Below, in pieces: positions 13,201 through 28,200 of a DNA stretch of 64,000 nucleotides (position 1 is the first letter of the stretch; every line of letters starts with the position of its first letter). The stretch spans positions 13,953,185 to 14,017,184 of the forward strand of contig NC_049985.1 of the NCBI RefSeq assembly GCF_000003815.2, read 5' to 3'. The notes below the pieces were generated by a model. That model was not told the origin of the DNA. It searched no databases and saw nothing but the letters and a program-made list of their open reading frames with translations. Made by a program: the position numbers and the translations under genes. The DNA comes from Branchiostoma floridae. Taxonomy: Eukaryota; Chordata; Leptocardii; Amphioxiformes; Branchiostomatidae.

Positions 13201-16200
13201 ATCAGGGGTGTCAACCTTCTTTCTTTATGGTTACCAGCCATGGGGATAACATTACAAGTACTAGGGGAAATCTACGGCCGTTAATGCCAATCATAAAGTA
13301 TCACCTGTGCTTCCTTCTTAGGAAATCATCAGGAGGTTGGTAATTGGTTATCCCATGATGTAATTGCTGCCACCAATGACACTACAGACTTGCTCTCATT
13401 GAAATGTGCAAGATGCTGTCGCCAGTCTTAATGAGTTGATTGCGGGCACCATCTTGATTGCAAGCACCATCAAATTGCGAGCAACATCAATTGATGCTTT
13501 CTTGATTTTCCTGCATTGCTGTTTTTTAAATGATTATTCACGATTTTTCTGGCTTTCTAAAGGTACAAGAAAGGAGTGTTTTCAGTAATTTCTAACCCAC
13601 CTTGCTGAACAAAATGTTGTGTATATGTTGTAGCTATCTGTTACAATTGTTTGATACTTTCTAGAAAATTTTATATTATGTAACTTGACCATGTGCAAGA
13701 ATGCAGACCAGTGTCTAAATGTCAACACATGTCCTCTCACTCCAAAAAGAGGTAGCCATGGCAACAACTATACATCCTTCTGAGGAAAAAAGCCTATTAG
13801 TGTACTGTTGCAACAGATTTCATACCTGTCTATAGTACAGAACAATGTGTCCAAAAAAAGCTGTCATTTTTTGGCAATGAAAATGGGGATCTTCCTCATG
13901 AAACATGATTTAAAAGTAGATGAGCATGGAAATGAGATGATCTATTTTTTATATTTTACACATTTCAATGAAATAGAGCCTATAACATCCTTGCTGCCAT
14001 CAAGGCTGGGACATGGGTATCAACGGGGTACCAACGGGGGTCACTTGTCACCCCTTAGAAAAGTCAGCAGGAGACTTATTTAACAGTCACCATCATGGTG
14101 ATCCAAACAAATCCAGGAAAATTGAGTATCCAGGAAAATTGAAAGAGGACTGCCATAAAGACAGTGCTAAGAATGTCCCATGGTGACCAGGAGGGTAGTT
14201 CCTGCAGGTATTACCTGTTGTCTTTCATTAGGAAATCAGTGGGAGATTGATCAGTCACCATGGTGATCTCACAGTGCCATCAAGAATGTACCATGAATGC
14301 GCCAGTTGTTATTAGGACCGGGAGGGCAGGTCCAACAGGCATCACCTGTCGTCCTTCATCAGGAAATCAGTGGGAGGCTTATGCAATGGTCGCCATGGTG
14401 ATCCCATGACGTGACTGTCATCCAGACTGTGAAATGAATGTCTCAGTTGTTATCGTATTTTCTTGATTAAAGTACACACTTTTTAAAGTCCGAAAGTGGT
14501 CAAAGGCATTGCCAATTGGGTTTGCGTACGTAATTTGAGGTTAACGGCCGGACAATTTTAGACAGAAAAGTAAGTGGTCCTATTTCTTATGCAAGTCATG
14601 CACTTCAGTGACTCATCTGGTTCAAGATCAACAGAGAAGAGGTGTTTATTATATTGGAGTTTTGCATTTTAAGTTTCAGCCCCACAGATTTGTCTTCTGT
14701 TAACTCCAAAACGGGTGGGATGCATACTTTAATCAAGAAAATACGGTAATGGTAACCAGTAGGGTTCTAACACCCTAACCTGCCATCCTTCATCCTTCGT
14801 TTGTCATCAAGGGGATCCATTCAAATTGCTGCGGCCAGATTTTGGGACATGAATATCACAATAATCATCATTGTTCATCTGAATTGACAATCATGAAAAT
14901 TAGTTCTCTTGATGCCAATTTCTAGCTTCGAAGGAAGGAGTAGTGTCACCAAATTTAAAGCCTTGATGAAGCTATGAATATGGCATCAATGAAATTGTAT
15001 TCATTTAACTGTTCAATAGGTCATATAATTTTGTTTATTTGGAGGATCATAACATACTTTTATACATGTATGTGACAAACAAAATGTAGAGAATGTTTGC
15101 AAAAATTATTTGAACCAAATCTGCTGTCAGTTCCACTTTTAAATCCTAAACTTCTTCTAGATTCAGTTTTCATTGAGTGTCCCAGCAGATTTGACTGTTA
15201 TGTATGTACTACTTGAAGGTCATGTGTGGTGTAGAGGTCTGTGCACTCTGCCACCTTTCCACTTCTGGGTCAAATTCCGTGGAGACAGTGGGCCCAAACA
15301 CGGGCCAGGGTCGCATTGCTCTTTTGGAGGGCCCCACGCAAAGCCAACAGCCGAATATGTGAGGAAGTTTTTAGGTATTGATCTCAAGCATCAAATCTCT
15401 TCGCAAAAAATACCTCAATACGCATCATTCAAGAAGAGTAAGGGTCACTTGGTGTGTTTGCCGTTGGTTCAAAACACAAAAACCCCTGCAAACCTGCATT
15501 GCACCAGCACTAGGTGCTCCAAAAAGCATCATGATTCACCTCAGTTGAGGGTGACTGATTTACCTGTAGGGTTAAACTTAATGATTTACCTGTAGGGTTA
15601 AACTTAATGCACATATATAAAATCACATTATACATACCCAAGGACAGAGATTATCCCCACCTATTTGTCATTGGTGTTGACGTGGTCTTATCACTGAATA
15701 CATTAAATGTATAGTCCACATTGTGGAAGCCTAATGCACAACCAAGGACAAATGCCCTATTTGCAGTACATATTGATGAGTCCATATCTTTCTATGCAGT
15801 AGGCAATGTCTGAGTCATTGGCAAACCTGGCAGCCCCTTTTCCACGTAGACCTCAATGTAATCAATCATCTGGTGTGGCTGGTGGAAAATGCGTATTGAT
15901 GGTCACACAAACACCAGTTGAAGCTGGAATGTTTGTCACATGTCACACCCTGCATCAAAACTATACATTTTCAGATTTGGCTTCCCTATTATGACAGTTT
16001 TGTTCTCTACAAATGTGTTGCCCATGGGTTATAGAAATGAAGATGAAGACCACACCTATACACCTGATAAAAATGCCCTGGTGCCTTTTTTTAGAAACAG
16101 ATATTAAAGATGCATAGTGTACTTGCAAGTCTTATACATATAGTTAGAAAGAATTGCTTCACAAGCATATGGCTTTGATGAAAGCTAAGCAACACATTCA

Positions 16201-19200
16201 GCCCCAAATTCACGAGCAGCTCATGACAACCACTTTATTTACCTATATTTACCAGTTGTTTTTTGTTTTACCTCCAGATCCTACAGCAGATGTTGATGAC
16301 GGTAGCCAACAATTTCATCACGGAGAGAAACTCCAATGAAGTCATGACAGTAGGGTGAGTGTTGTTAAACTTTGATAAATGATAGTATTGACATAGAAGC
16401 AGAATTTGTACTTTTGTCAGTACATGTCCATTTTTGTACACAAACTATTACGGTATTAGGTATACGACATAGTTTTTTAACTAAAACAGTACCAAAATCC
16501 AAGCATTTCAGCTGGTTCTCCTGCTTTCATTATCAATGAGATTGGTAGCTCTTTCCTTGAGGAAACGTCTAGAGAATGCTAGCTACATGTAGCTATCTTG
16601 TATCTGAGCTGTAGACAGTACAGAAGCTTAAGATGATATTGATCGTACAATCAGCTGTATTTTTATCCCACCGTCCAGGGCTTTACCAGAGGAACATGCA
16701 GGCATAATTGTCTGCCAGTGGATTTCAAATCCCCCGTTTATGTCTCTCCTCATTTTAAACAACTTCTGTGTCAGATTACTTCTGTCACAAGTAGTTTAGT
16801 TTCAAACTTAGTGTCCTGGTTGTGGGGCTGTTCTTCCCTCCACAGATTGAATGCAGTACGAGAGATCTGCGCACGAGCTCCGCTGGGCATGAGTGAGGAT
16901 CTACTCCGAGATCTGGCTCAGTACAAAAACTACAGAAACAAAAGTAAGGAGGAAGGGAACCTTTCTCGGAAGCCTTGAAGTTTGCTTTATAAAGTTTCTT
17001 TTATACCATTGGCAAAAAATATAGGAACATGGAGGTTTGATTGATTGCTGTAGTGTACTAAACATTTCACCCTTGGTGGAAAGATAGGGATGGGCTTTGA
17101 GTACAGTCTTACATGAGTTATTCTGGAGCCATTGCACATTATAAGCTGACTACAGATGCACATCTGAAGTACTACGAGTAACAGATGACTGGTGTCTGTT
17201 TTTGTTATCAACTAAGCCTCTGAAGGTTTATGCTGTTCTTTCTTTCCAAATGCTGATGACATCATAAACAGCTGATTAAAGGAACTTGTTTCTTTTTGTA
17301 CCCTTTACCCAGATGTGTTGATGGCTGCTCGCTCCCTGATTCAGCTTTACCGACAAGTCAACCCTGCGCTGCTGCACAAGAAGGATAGGGTGAGTACAAC
17401 TTAGCAACTGTGTTTGTTGAACTCAGACTGTCTGCTTACCAGACTGTATGTCTACTGCCTGTCCTTGTAACTTTGTAATCTTGGTGCTCATGTCTGAAAT
17501 ATGATAAGAGAAAAGCAGGCAGAATGCCATATGAAAGATTCAAGAATTCAAAACTTTGCAATACGCAAGACAATGTCAGACTTGAGACTTGTCTGGACCA
17601 TGGAGATAAGGCGTCATTGATCTTCCACATGTTGTATGACAGATTGTTTACTGTCTGAAGTCAGGAATGCTTCCATTGATAGGAAATAGTTGATTATTCA
17701 GTGGATTGTATGTTCTGTTCCAATGATATTCATAATTTGTTTACGTATCATGTGTTGTGCTATTTTACTTATTTTGAGCAATAACAACAGCTCATACATA
17801 ATACACACACTTGGAAGGCTGTGTTCTGCATCATCTTTTGCCAACCATTCCTTGAAACAAGTACCAGCAATCCTCAGAGGGCACGCGATCTTGATGCAGG
17901 TTATGTTGATATTTGACCATCTATTGACCCCTGCCAGCAGTTTCAGCTCATTCTGCAGAAACATACACATACCAGATACAGGTCATCTCAGGTCACTGCA
18001 GATTGCATTTTCTCATGAACAGGGCAAGCCCACCGAGGCCAGTGCTGAGGCAAAAGCTCTCCAGTATGGAGAAGTGGATGCGAAAGACTATGTACCCGGG
18101 GCAGAAGTGCTTCCAGAAGAGCAGCCAGAACCAGAGGGTGAAGGTCAGATAGTTTCATACTTACAACTGAAAACTGTCAATACTTTTATTGGTTATACAC
18201 TAACAAGCATTTTTTTATTTTATTGATTGCACACCAACTCATCCTGTTTCCTAATTGTTTCCCATTATCCAATGTATATGTTTTTGAGAAGATTTTGCTC
18301 TATCCACAATAAATAAATGTGAATAAGATAAGGTTAGATTGTCAAGTTATGGAATAAACTGGTTCAGAATCTTTTTTTTATCGTAGGTAAGGCTTAGAAG
18401 TATGGTTTTATAATAACTTTCCTGTGCTTTGTAGCTAAGATGAAATTAACATGACTTATAGCATCTTCCCAAAGTTGACATCTTGTCCTCTCCATGCTAC
18501 AATTTGGCAAGTGTTCAAGCTTGTTCTTCCAGCTACTCAGTCTGCATCTGAAAGATAGAGTTCCATGATAGTTGCTGTTGATGATAGCATCGTTTGTGAG
18601 TTATTTTCTACTGACAAGCGTAATCCTAAATGCTGCTGACGCAGATATTTGTGCTCACACAATCGACATCTATGTGCATTGACGTCAATCAGTATTAGTT
18701 GTGCTTAGCATTTATATTTTTTAGCTACGTTCAGTAACCAAATATGGACAAGGCATTACTACTCATTAGAAACTAACATGAGAACTTCAGAGTTGATTAG
18801 TTTAGTCTACAAATTAAGCTCTTAAAGTTGCAAGCAGTGGCGTTTCCTGTGATGGCAGAATGCTGTCTCTGCTTGATATAATTCCTAGTAGTTTGTTGAA
18901 CTTGTTTCCTTGATTTGAAGACGAGTTTGTGTCAGTTGGCAGTCAAGGCTCTTCAGGCTCAAAAGACTCTGTCTTCCTAGTTTGTTGCGCTAGAAGTTGT
19001 ACTAAATCAAAAGTGTCAAACATCTTGCAGGAAATTATCTCTCCTGGCTGTCAAGACAGTAATATCCATGAAGCCAAACTTGTAAGGTAATATTGCATGG
19101 CTTCATGGTATCACCAAGCTTGATACTCTGTAAGTGTCTGTAAGTTAGAATGTCATTCTGTCAGCCATGTGGCTTGAAAGGTAGTTTTGCAGAGATTGTA

Positions 19201-22200
19201 TGAGCCATTTTGCTGGTGGGATTTCCAAGGGCAAATGAAGGTAAGAATGTTGATTGTGATTCAGTCACAGATTGAGGATTACTGTGTATAAGTTTGTTTG
19301 TCCATACATAATTCATCGTCATCATTTCAGACCAAGGCATAGCATGGGATTAGCGATTGATCAAAAGAAGACTTTTCTGCGATACCATTTTTTTGGCAGC
19401 GTTACAAATGTTCGGCAAATCAGATCCCAGTCCCTAAATCTTAGTTTGAAGACTGAATACTTCGGTTCGTAGGAAATTTGAATGGGGATTTATGTGACTG
19501 TTTTGTAGCTAGGAAGGGTACGTAAATGACAATATTATGTACAAGGCTTTTCAGCTTTTTAGTAGAAGGAAATTGTTGAGGAAGTGTGACTGAATACAGT
19601 GATAAAATGCTGGACAATTTTGTGTGATCAAAGTTTTATGGAAGAGCTGCATCGTCCCCTTGCAGATCATAAAGTTTGGGATGAGTTTTGATGTGTTGCT
19701 GGATACTTTACAAGACACATGCAGTGTAGAACCACCAGTAGTAACAACTGCCTATGTTTCAGTACCATGGACTGCACTTTGATGACTGTGAAAGCCTACT
19801 CTGGACCCATTCTGCTGAAATTAGCAATAATGAAATATACTGTAAACTCACTGAGAAAATTTTTCTCTGACCTGTAGTGTAAATAATCAAAAATATGGCA
19901 GGGATGAGTTGATGATTGCCTTGACTTCTTCACTCAAGTTGTGGTGTGATCAAAGACACTTTGGTATTCTAACCTTTACTGCCTTTGTTGCATGTTTTCA
20001 TGGGTTATGTATGACTCCACATTATTACCATTACCACCATAGCTAAAGATTAAGCTTAGTGCTCATGAATAGGAAGTTAGTTTCATCTCAATTGTAGTCA
20101 TAATTGAGAAAACGGGAGGATAAATTCTGGGTTAAGTCTGACTCACGCAGATTACAGTCTTTAATCTTATTTAGCCAAGGAAGCCAAGTCATGCATTTGT
20201 GAAGGAAGAATGGTACCCACGTCAAATTTCAATTGCCTCCAATTTGATGGAATGGCGTGCTAAATTCTGCTTGAGCCTGTCCTTCCACTGCAGTAGGCCT
20301 GCATGATAAGTTACTTGTGATTGTTCAATTCATCTCAAGCTCTTCTGAAGTGTGTTGAAATTTTTATCACTTGTGCTTTTGTACCCTTGATTGCATGACT
20401 CTTTTATGAATGTCAGAATTGGAGATGAACTGTATGGTGTTTGTTATTGTAGACAGTTCAGTGAGCATGAAAATTGGGTTACCTTTTAGTTTTCTTTGTT
20501 TGGGATGTAACCACATAAATCCATTCTTTGGATCATTTACTGCAGTACATCTTGGTTTGATACCGTTCCAGACAGTATGGCTGCTGTATGTAAAATTTTG
20601 TTTATACAGAAAGTTTCCAAAGTGTCCAGTGATGGTTCTTTGGTATCATGGTCCTGTGCTTTACATTTTTGTTAATAGGACACATGTTTTGTGCTAATTG
20701 AGGTTTTTATTGACCAGAGATACGGTTAGATGTTAGAGTTACATCAGATTCTATGTTATAGATCATATGATGAATTGAATTCATGTACTAGATATTGTAG
20801 TGTGTCTTGAATGTGCTGACAATCGCATGATTCATAATCATAGATTGTCAACTAATTATGTACATGTCTGTCTTTGACTCTAGGTCTATCAGAATTCCAT
20901 TTGAAAACATGAACTGCTCATATAGGATGTTTTACATCCAACCCTTAGTTGACATGAGTACCAGAGAGCCACTTGAAATCAAATTACCCCTGCAGTTTAC
21001 CCTTGACCTATCCGTGACCCGAGGTTGCACTCTTTAATCTATCATCCTCTGGCTTTCCATGTTCACGTCACACTTCTGCCTGAGGTGCTTGAACCTTGAA
21101 ATCAATGTTGCGCTTGTTTCTGTCATTGCCCCCGAGAGGTCAAAGGGTAGTACCTTTTCACCTGGCTTGTGCAAGGCAAAATGGCAATACATAACCAGCA
21201 TGTATTTGATGTGAGATTGTGGGCACCGATATGTATGTATCTCTTACTTTGTCTGTGTCACAATACAAAATGTAGTTCAAGATTCAAAAGACTTTCAGCC
21301 TTTCTTGTTCGGTTTGTGGGCACCGGCATGTGTCTCTTACTTTGTCTGTGTCACAATACAAAATGTACCTTTAGATTCAAAAGGCTAACAGCCTTCCTAT
21401 CTGATGTCAGTGCCACTGCCCGGGCAGTGGCACTGACATAGGGCCCTATTTGGTGAATCAGTGGTATTGGAGGGCACACTTGTGTCTTTTGCAGAGGTTT
21501 TAAGTTCAGTAGAGGTTATGATTTTTAACCTTTAAACCTTTCTGAAGTCATTACGTCATCATTGTTGAGGACATCATGAGATGCCAACTCAGGAAGCTTG
21601 GATCACCTTATGCCACCCTCTTCTCTATCCTCCATTAGCGAGACCCATGTCTCTCCTGACGGTGTCAATGAGAAGGATCACAGGTTAAGTATGATGGTCC
21701 AAAAGAGCCACCTGGATGTTGCAGACAATGCTGACAGCAAAATTTGATTTTCAGACTTTTGAACTTTTTTTACTCTGTACTGTACCTCCCTTTCTGTCAG
21801 GCCAGCGATAGGTCATAAAAAAGTTGCATTACGTTTTGTCCCATATAAGTGGGTTGAACGGGGTGATAGAGAGGCAATCTATGAGAAAATGCACAATCCC
21901 GTTAAAGGAAAAGTAGAACTTTTTGTTGGTACTTGGTATCCTTCCCTGCCACCCCCACAAGATAACATTAGCTCCTGTACTCAAACAACAGGAGCGAATT
22001 GATGCATTAGCATGAACATTTTCTAGACTTTGTCTTAATTTTTCTGTTGGTCTGTCAATATATTTTTTCATCTCACCAGGTGCAACTAGGGAGTTTATCA
22101 AAGGGCCCTACATACACAACAAAAGATGGAAAAAAATGCAATTCAACTTAAGTACATCAATGATGAAACATTGTCAAATTGTGCAAAAAATGACAAAAGC

Positions 22201-25200
22201 ACTCAAAGTTGATCTATTAACTATTCTGCTTAGCTTAGTGCACAGATTACTAATTGGACATAGTTTTGTGCCCTACATCGTCAAATGTAATCTTCCATTC
22301 TATTCTCAGTGAAATCACAGATAGCACATATCCAGATAACTTGTTTATATTCTATTAACGAAGTTAGATCTATTCCACTGAAATGATTGATTTTCTTTAT
22401 TCTTTTCAGTATTACTCAGTCTATTCATCTGTTTTACCCCTTTTGTATCTTATTCATACACATTGAGCAACAAACATGGTGATCACTTGAACCTCTTTAT
22501 TGCTTACTGAGAATTACAGTTTTAATTAGCAATACTGGTGTCCTCAGTTCATGCATTGATTTGATCAATTGAGTATATCTTATATTCCTCTGCCTATGAT
22601 ATGTAAATAATTCAATCATGCCATTTTGAAAGACACAATGATAGTATGTCATGTAATATACTACTGCATTGAATGTTACCTTTACTTGTAAACAAGACCA
22701 TACATTCTGTAAAAATGTACAGATTCACTAGATTTAACTAGACATTTTGCAAAACATTGCTCTGAATAATTTCATTAGTTTTTTTATAATCACTATATAA
22801 ATCTCTTTACACAAATTTCTTATAAACTCTGGTATACATATTTATTCTAACGTTAGCTCAACTCAGTAATTTTAAAAATGTTTTACAGTGGGACACTGGG
22901 TCACAAATAACATTATCATACATGTACTTACAAACAAATTTAACATACAATAAAATAAAATGAAGATGATGGTGATGAATGACAAAAAAGTATAAACAAC
23001 AGAATGATATTATCAAAATTCAATATTTATGGTGTATTGCCTCTGAGAACAGAATCTAGACTAAAACAAGAAACTTTCAGATGATCTACAATTATTTATA
23101 AAAAATTGAAATTGAATGTGTATACAATTTGTTACATATATTAAAATTGCATAGTACACATTTGCTCAAAACATGTATATATCAACTTAAATAATTGAGT
23201 TGGTCAGAAGAGAACCATGTACTTTATTACAAAATTTGTATTATTATCCTGTGGTAAAAGGCATTTCGCCATCAAGCAGACATAGAATAGATCACAATTG
23301 TCATTATATTTCAGCCATACCATATATGGTATGGTGAAATATATTGTATTCGTAATGTTTCTTTCTTTCTTTCTTTCTCCTGTCAAATCTTCAAAGCGAT
23401 TCATCTCCGTCGTTCCGTGACCGAATGACCTGAAATTTAGCACAAAGGTAGAGTGGGTCAATACCAAGGTGTGTTTTTCTGATTTTATTCATATCTGCCT
23501 CTAAAATGATTTTATTGAAGTTTAAAGGTCATGTTTTGACCAAAACTGTATATTGTGGCCCCCTGTTCCCTTGAATTACAATGGAATGACCTTAGATTTG
23601 GTGTAGATAGGCATTAGATAGTTGGTAAAATGATCCAAGTAAAATTTTTGGTATAAACCAATTTCAAATTATTAATTTCTGCACTTTTCTGAGGGGAAAT
23701 TGGTTTTCTTTCGGTCTTCTCCCGTGAACTCCAGTGACCCCAGAGCCCACACGTGCCAGGTGCCAGCTGTCTGGGGAGAGCGAGAGTTAATTACTTTATG
23801 GACGCCAGCCAATCAGCGACGAGAAAGGCGAATGCTAGTTAATATTCATAAGCGGGGCCTTGCAATCCCGTATATACACAAACAGATGCACATTACAGCC
23901 TTACAGTTGCCATATTGTGCCCTGTGCCCGGTTTGAAATTGTAGTTTGCGAGGATTTGGAGTTCAGACAGGGTCATTTGAGCGGTAGCGGACGGTACGCG
24001 TGCATTGAACGTTAGTGGCGATGACTTTACCAACATTCCGCATGGCACTATCAATCATTTTCGGCAGATTTGGACAGGGAAAATTGGACAGTTTGCGTTT
24101 AGTTTTGATACGTAAGTTTGACAGTGGCGAGAATGGATGTATTTTTCCCGAACAAATGTAGGTACTTCTAGTATTGTTGTTGTTCTTTTTTGACGTAAAC
24201 TTTGTACATTAAAATTGTAAGTAACTTTAAACTGCCAGAGTTTGAGCCCAATAAAACACTCTCAGTACCAGAGTATCACCACTGACCTCCGAAAAGAAAC
24301 CCACGAACAAGGTAGAAACACCTATCCTTCAGGTCTCGCACGCTACGAGCAGGAAATTATAACACTCAGACAAGATTACGTCCGATGGCTCAGCGGATTG
24401 CATACAAAGTAAAACAATTTAACAGTGGTATGCAGGGGCATATACTTAACAAAGAATTCGAAGGAAAATGAAATAACGTTATACAGATAAAGCCAAATCA
24501 AATTAACTTGTTGGTCCTGCAGCTGGGATTTTTCAGAAAAGAAATGAAGCGACAGAGTGGTAAAATTCTTGTAAAAATTCGTGACGTCTCCGTTTATAAT
24601 GGCTCATACAAAACAAGAAGAAGATTGAAGTTTTTTAGCTTGAAAAAAAAACAACACTCCTACTACACAGTACCTGCACCTGCTTGACAATTATCAAAAT
24701 GTATGCCCTATAGCTACTTGCTTAAAAAAAAGTTCACTGCAATGATAAATGTACCCACATCACAAGGAGATTATTACGGTATTTAGACCTAGTTATCGAA
24801 GTGGAAATTGTTGAATGGCGTCATGTAATTTCATGATGAAAATCTTAATGGAAGATGCGTTTTTTTTCACTCTCGGAAAAATAGGAGCTGCCGCAATTCT
24901 AAAAACCAATCAGTTATGCATAGGCGCTCCTGTGGAAGATTATATTCTTCCATATGGGCCCGGGGCATATTGGGCAAGCTCTGTTTTGACCTGGAATCAA
25001 TTCACAATATTAGTTCTCTTTTGGGGATAACTTACAGTTAAAATATTGCATTTTTGCGCAGGGGTGACTTGGAACAGTCCAATGTTGCGTGGGAATGGGT
25101 ATGGCTGAAATATGCTGTATTTGCACCCAAGCAAATGTCGGCCTTTCTAGTTGTCTGATATGTTTCTCTTACGGTGCACCAGATGTCATGGTGGGAAGAT

Positions 25201-28200
25201 GGACTAATGAAATAAATACACAGGACATTTCACAAGGTTTGATGTGAAAAGTAAAGCATGGAACAGTATAAATTTACTTGCATAATAGGTGTGAGAAGAA
25301 CAGAAAGTTGTGTACATAACTTACCACCTCGGCAAACTAGACTTCTAGCACTTCAAATTAATCTCTACATCATGCATAGTGAAATGATACCATGCTGGAT
25401 ATATGTGTTACATTATCATGTGGCTTCTGTTATACATCTTTTATATACACTGATCATTGCTTGATTCTTATCATTATTTGCCTTATATTGCCTAAGAAAT
25501 TTTGCTTTCAGTATTAGCGATATGCTGCCATTTTTCATATTTACAATGGATGCATTAACTTGGATGATTTTACATATTCTATAGAATATTGAAGAGATAT
25601 GTGATATGTACATATTTGGAAGAGTTTGTAACATAATGCTACATGAATTCACTTCTCTCTATTTTGTAACTAGTACAAAGTCTTTCTCTAAAGAAAAGAA
25701 ACTGAACACTTTTCTCCTATCACCAACTAGCATGTTTCAATATTGCAACAATTACTCCCATACATGTCTGATAGCCAATAGACTAGAAATTGTAGAGGAA
25801 GTTGCCAAGTATTGCACTGATATTTGATTGTCCATCCATATTTCCTGCTGGGTTATCCTCTTCACTCTGCCACTATAGTGTGGGTTGTCTCCGCGCGCAC
25901 CAAGTTGTTCTGAAAAAGACGGAGTTGTAATCGTGATGAGAAGTGGCGGTGCACAGAAGGCAGTATGTTTGGCAGTACATTAGAGGTTTGAGATGGATAG
26001 AGATGGATGGATGATGGAGTACCAGGATAGGACTCTGTTGTGGATGCTCTGATGGCATACAAATCATGCTCACTTGTTTGAAGACATTGTAATAGTGGTA
26101 CTGATAGCAATAAATGGACTTTTTTGCAAACTGTCTGTGATGAACTTGGTGGATGATGTACAGTCAAACCTGTATTAGCGGCCACCTTTGCATAACGGCC
26201 ACCTGCCCATAGTGGCCACTTTTTGTCGGTCCCTTGGATTCGTAATGATTAAGAAATAGGCTTAGCGGCCACCTGTCCAACGCGGCCACGGCCACACGAT
26301 TTCCGGTCCCGCAGGTACAAAAACACTGCCGATTACGGCCACGCGGACCGCTGATCTATGTTTCGGCACGCGTTCGGCCATATACAGCGGTCGTATCGTC
26401 ACCCTACGCCGGATTTAAAACCTCTTTGACTTATTTTCAAAACAAAACTTCGTAAACTGGCGCTACCCATACGTGCTGACAAACGAGGTCATATAAGGTC
26501 AATAGACGACACCAATATTACGGAGGCAAATTGTGTTAAAGTTACGTTCTAATACACTATCGCTTAGGTTAATTTACATCACAAAAATTTCTAAATAAAT
26601 TGTTACAAAGAAAAATGATATGAACTTCAGACTATGGTGGATTTTATTCTTACATTTATTAAGAGATAAGTCTAAAATGACGTGACTTTTCTTGTGAGTA
26701 CCACATTAGCATAATGGGCGAATCTGACGTGTGAACGCGAGCGGGAACACACGGACGGCGAAGTATCAAAGGATAGAAGACGAAAGATCAAAGAAATATG
26801 ACGATACCAGACAATATCAACTGTAGAACATTTAAAACTTTTTATAGCTTTTGTTTTCTTAATACATATAGTGTAAAAATCATTGCAGTACATGTACAGT
26901 ACTGTATTATGTGAATAAAGATCAGTGGGTACTAAAACCATGTGTAACTTATTGCTTGTGGTCAATTAATTAGCATATTCTCTATAGTGGCCACCTCTCT
27001 ATAGTGGCCAATTTTGACCAGTCCCTCGAGTGGCCGCTATAGACAGGTTTGACTGTACTATCATGACGTCATACAGCAGATTCAGACAGGCATGAGGTGG
27101 TTATTGTTATGCTAATGTTATTCTCGAAACATGCGCAATTATGTTATTGTATATAGTCATGCTAGGAGTTTGTGGAAAGACTAATTGGATTGGTCAAGCA
27201 TTAGATATACTAGATTTTTATCTAACATGCATGTTTGTTTATATGTTGAATGCATGTTACTTTTCGACCAATTGGAATGATGATGATTTAGTTGAAACTT
27301 TTGAACTTCCCTTCTTTCATTTTCATGAAATAGAAACAGCAAGTTGCCTTCTGGCAACAAATGAGCAGTATTGAAAGAAAACTCTTTCAATCCTTATGTA
27401 CATGCTATCACTTCTATCTTTTAAGTTGGCACTTGGGGAAGGGTAGATGTTCCCTTTACTTTAGAATCCTAAAATATCTACTTTTCATATTTGTACCAAC
27501 TGTGCATCTGAACATCTTGTACCATGATCAACATGACTAACAGGCAGGCATGCAATTTTGCTCCTCAAATTTAGCATGGTGTTTAGAGCATGTGTTCTGA
27601 GCAAGGTCATTAGTGGTGGGATGGAACAAGCTGCATGACCGTGAGGTGAACTTGACAGTAAACTTGGTCATACATACCAAACCTTCGTGCCAACTCCATG
27701 GCAAGGTCATGATCTAAGGTCATTGATACAGTGTAGTGCATTAGTTTTAGAGCATACCAACAGAACATTCCATCAGGCTTTTATCATAATGGATTACTAA
27801 AGGCTTGGACTCTACATATAATGGCTAATAGCAACTTTTGTTTGAAGGTCACAGACTGCCAAATGTAAAAAGGGCGATATTATTCTCCTTTCTACTCCTT
27901 CAGAGGATTTGGCGCTAGGAAGAGTAGCACTCTGAGCTACTCCATTATGTCTTATTCAAAGAAAGAGGAGCATGGACATATTTTGGAAAAAAAATCATAT
28001 TCGAAGAGGGGAGGTGACTGAACTAGAAAAATATACAAGTTATTATACATGAGTCAAACTCATGGAAATAGTTTGAAAGTCATTCTGTAGATTTTTGTCT
28101 CATCATAAAAAGGTACTTATTGTGTGTAGAGGGGGACTCTCAAGAGTTAAATTCTCCTACATGTATCAATATTAGATATATAATGCTCATTTGTAGAAAA

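Larger units (their letters stand above)
9488..16277. other. SDAD1: SDAD1 intron with repeats
   Basis: Intron of 6.8 kb between certain exons. It contains the possible SINE at 13003-13180, a degenerate tandem region near 14.0-14.45 kb, the TA-flanked element at 14453-14746, a second possible SINE near 15.2 kb and a 26-bp duplication at 15556-15607. No protein exon was recognised in the remainder. Confidence 0.75.
16355..18022. other. SDAD1: Three short SDAD1 introns
   Basis: Introns 16355-16845, 16944-17312 and 17390-18022 separate the clustered exons. No repeat, snoRNA box pair or further exon was recognised in them. Confidence 0.8.

Noticed and set aside
15173-15595. 140-codon open frame, the second longest on the plus strand
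   Set aside because: It overlaps a tRNA-like SINE head and an exact 26-bp tandem duplication; there is no start or splice context and no protein-like pattern.
17690-18226. 178-codon open frame starting at 17690
   Set aside because: Only its last part (from 18023) is the SDAD1 exon; the beginning is intron read through the acceptor.
25862-26185. 107-codon minus-strand open frame
   Set aside because: It runs into the left end of the transposon at 26161 and has no recognisable features.
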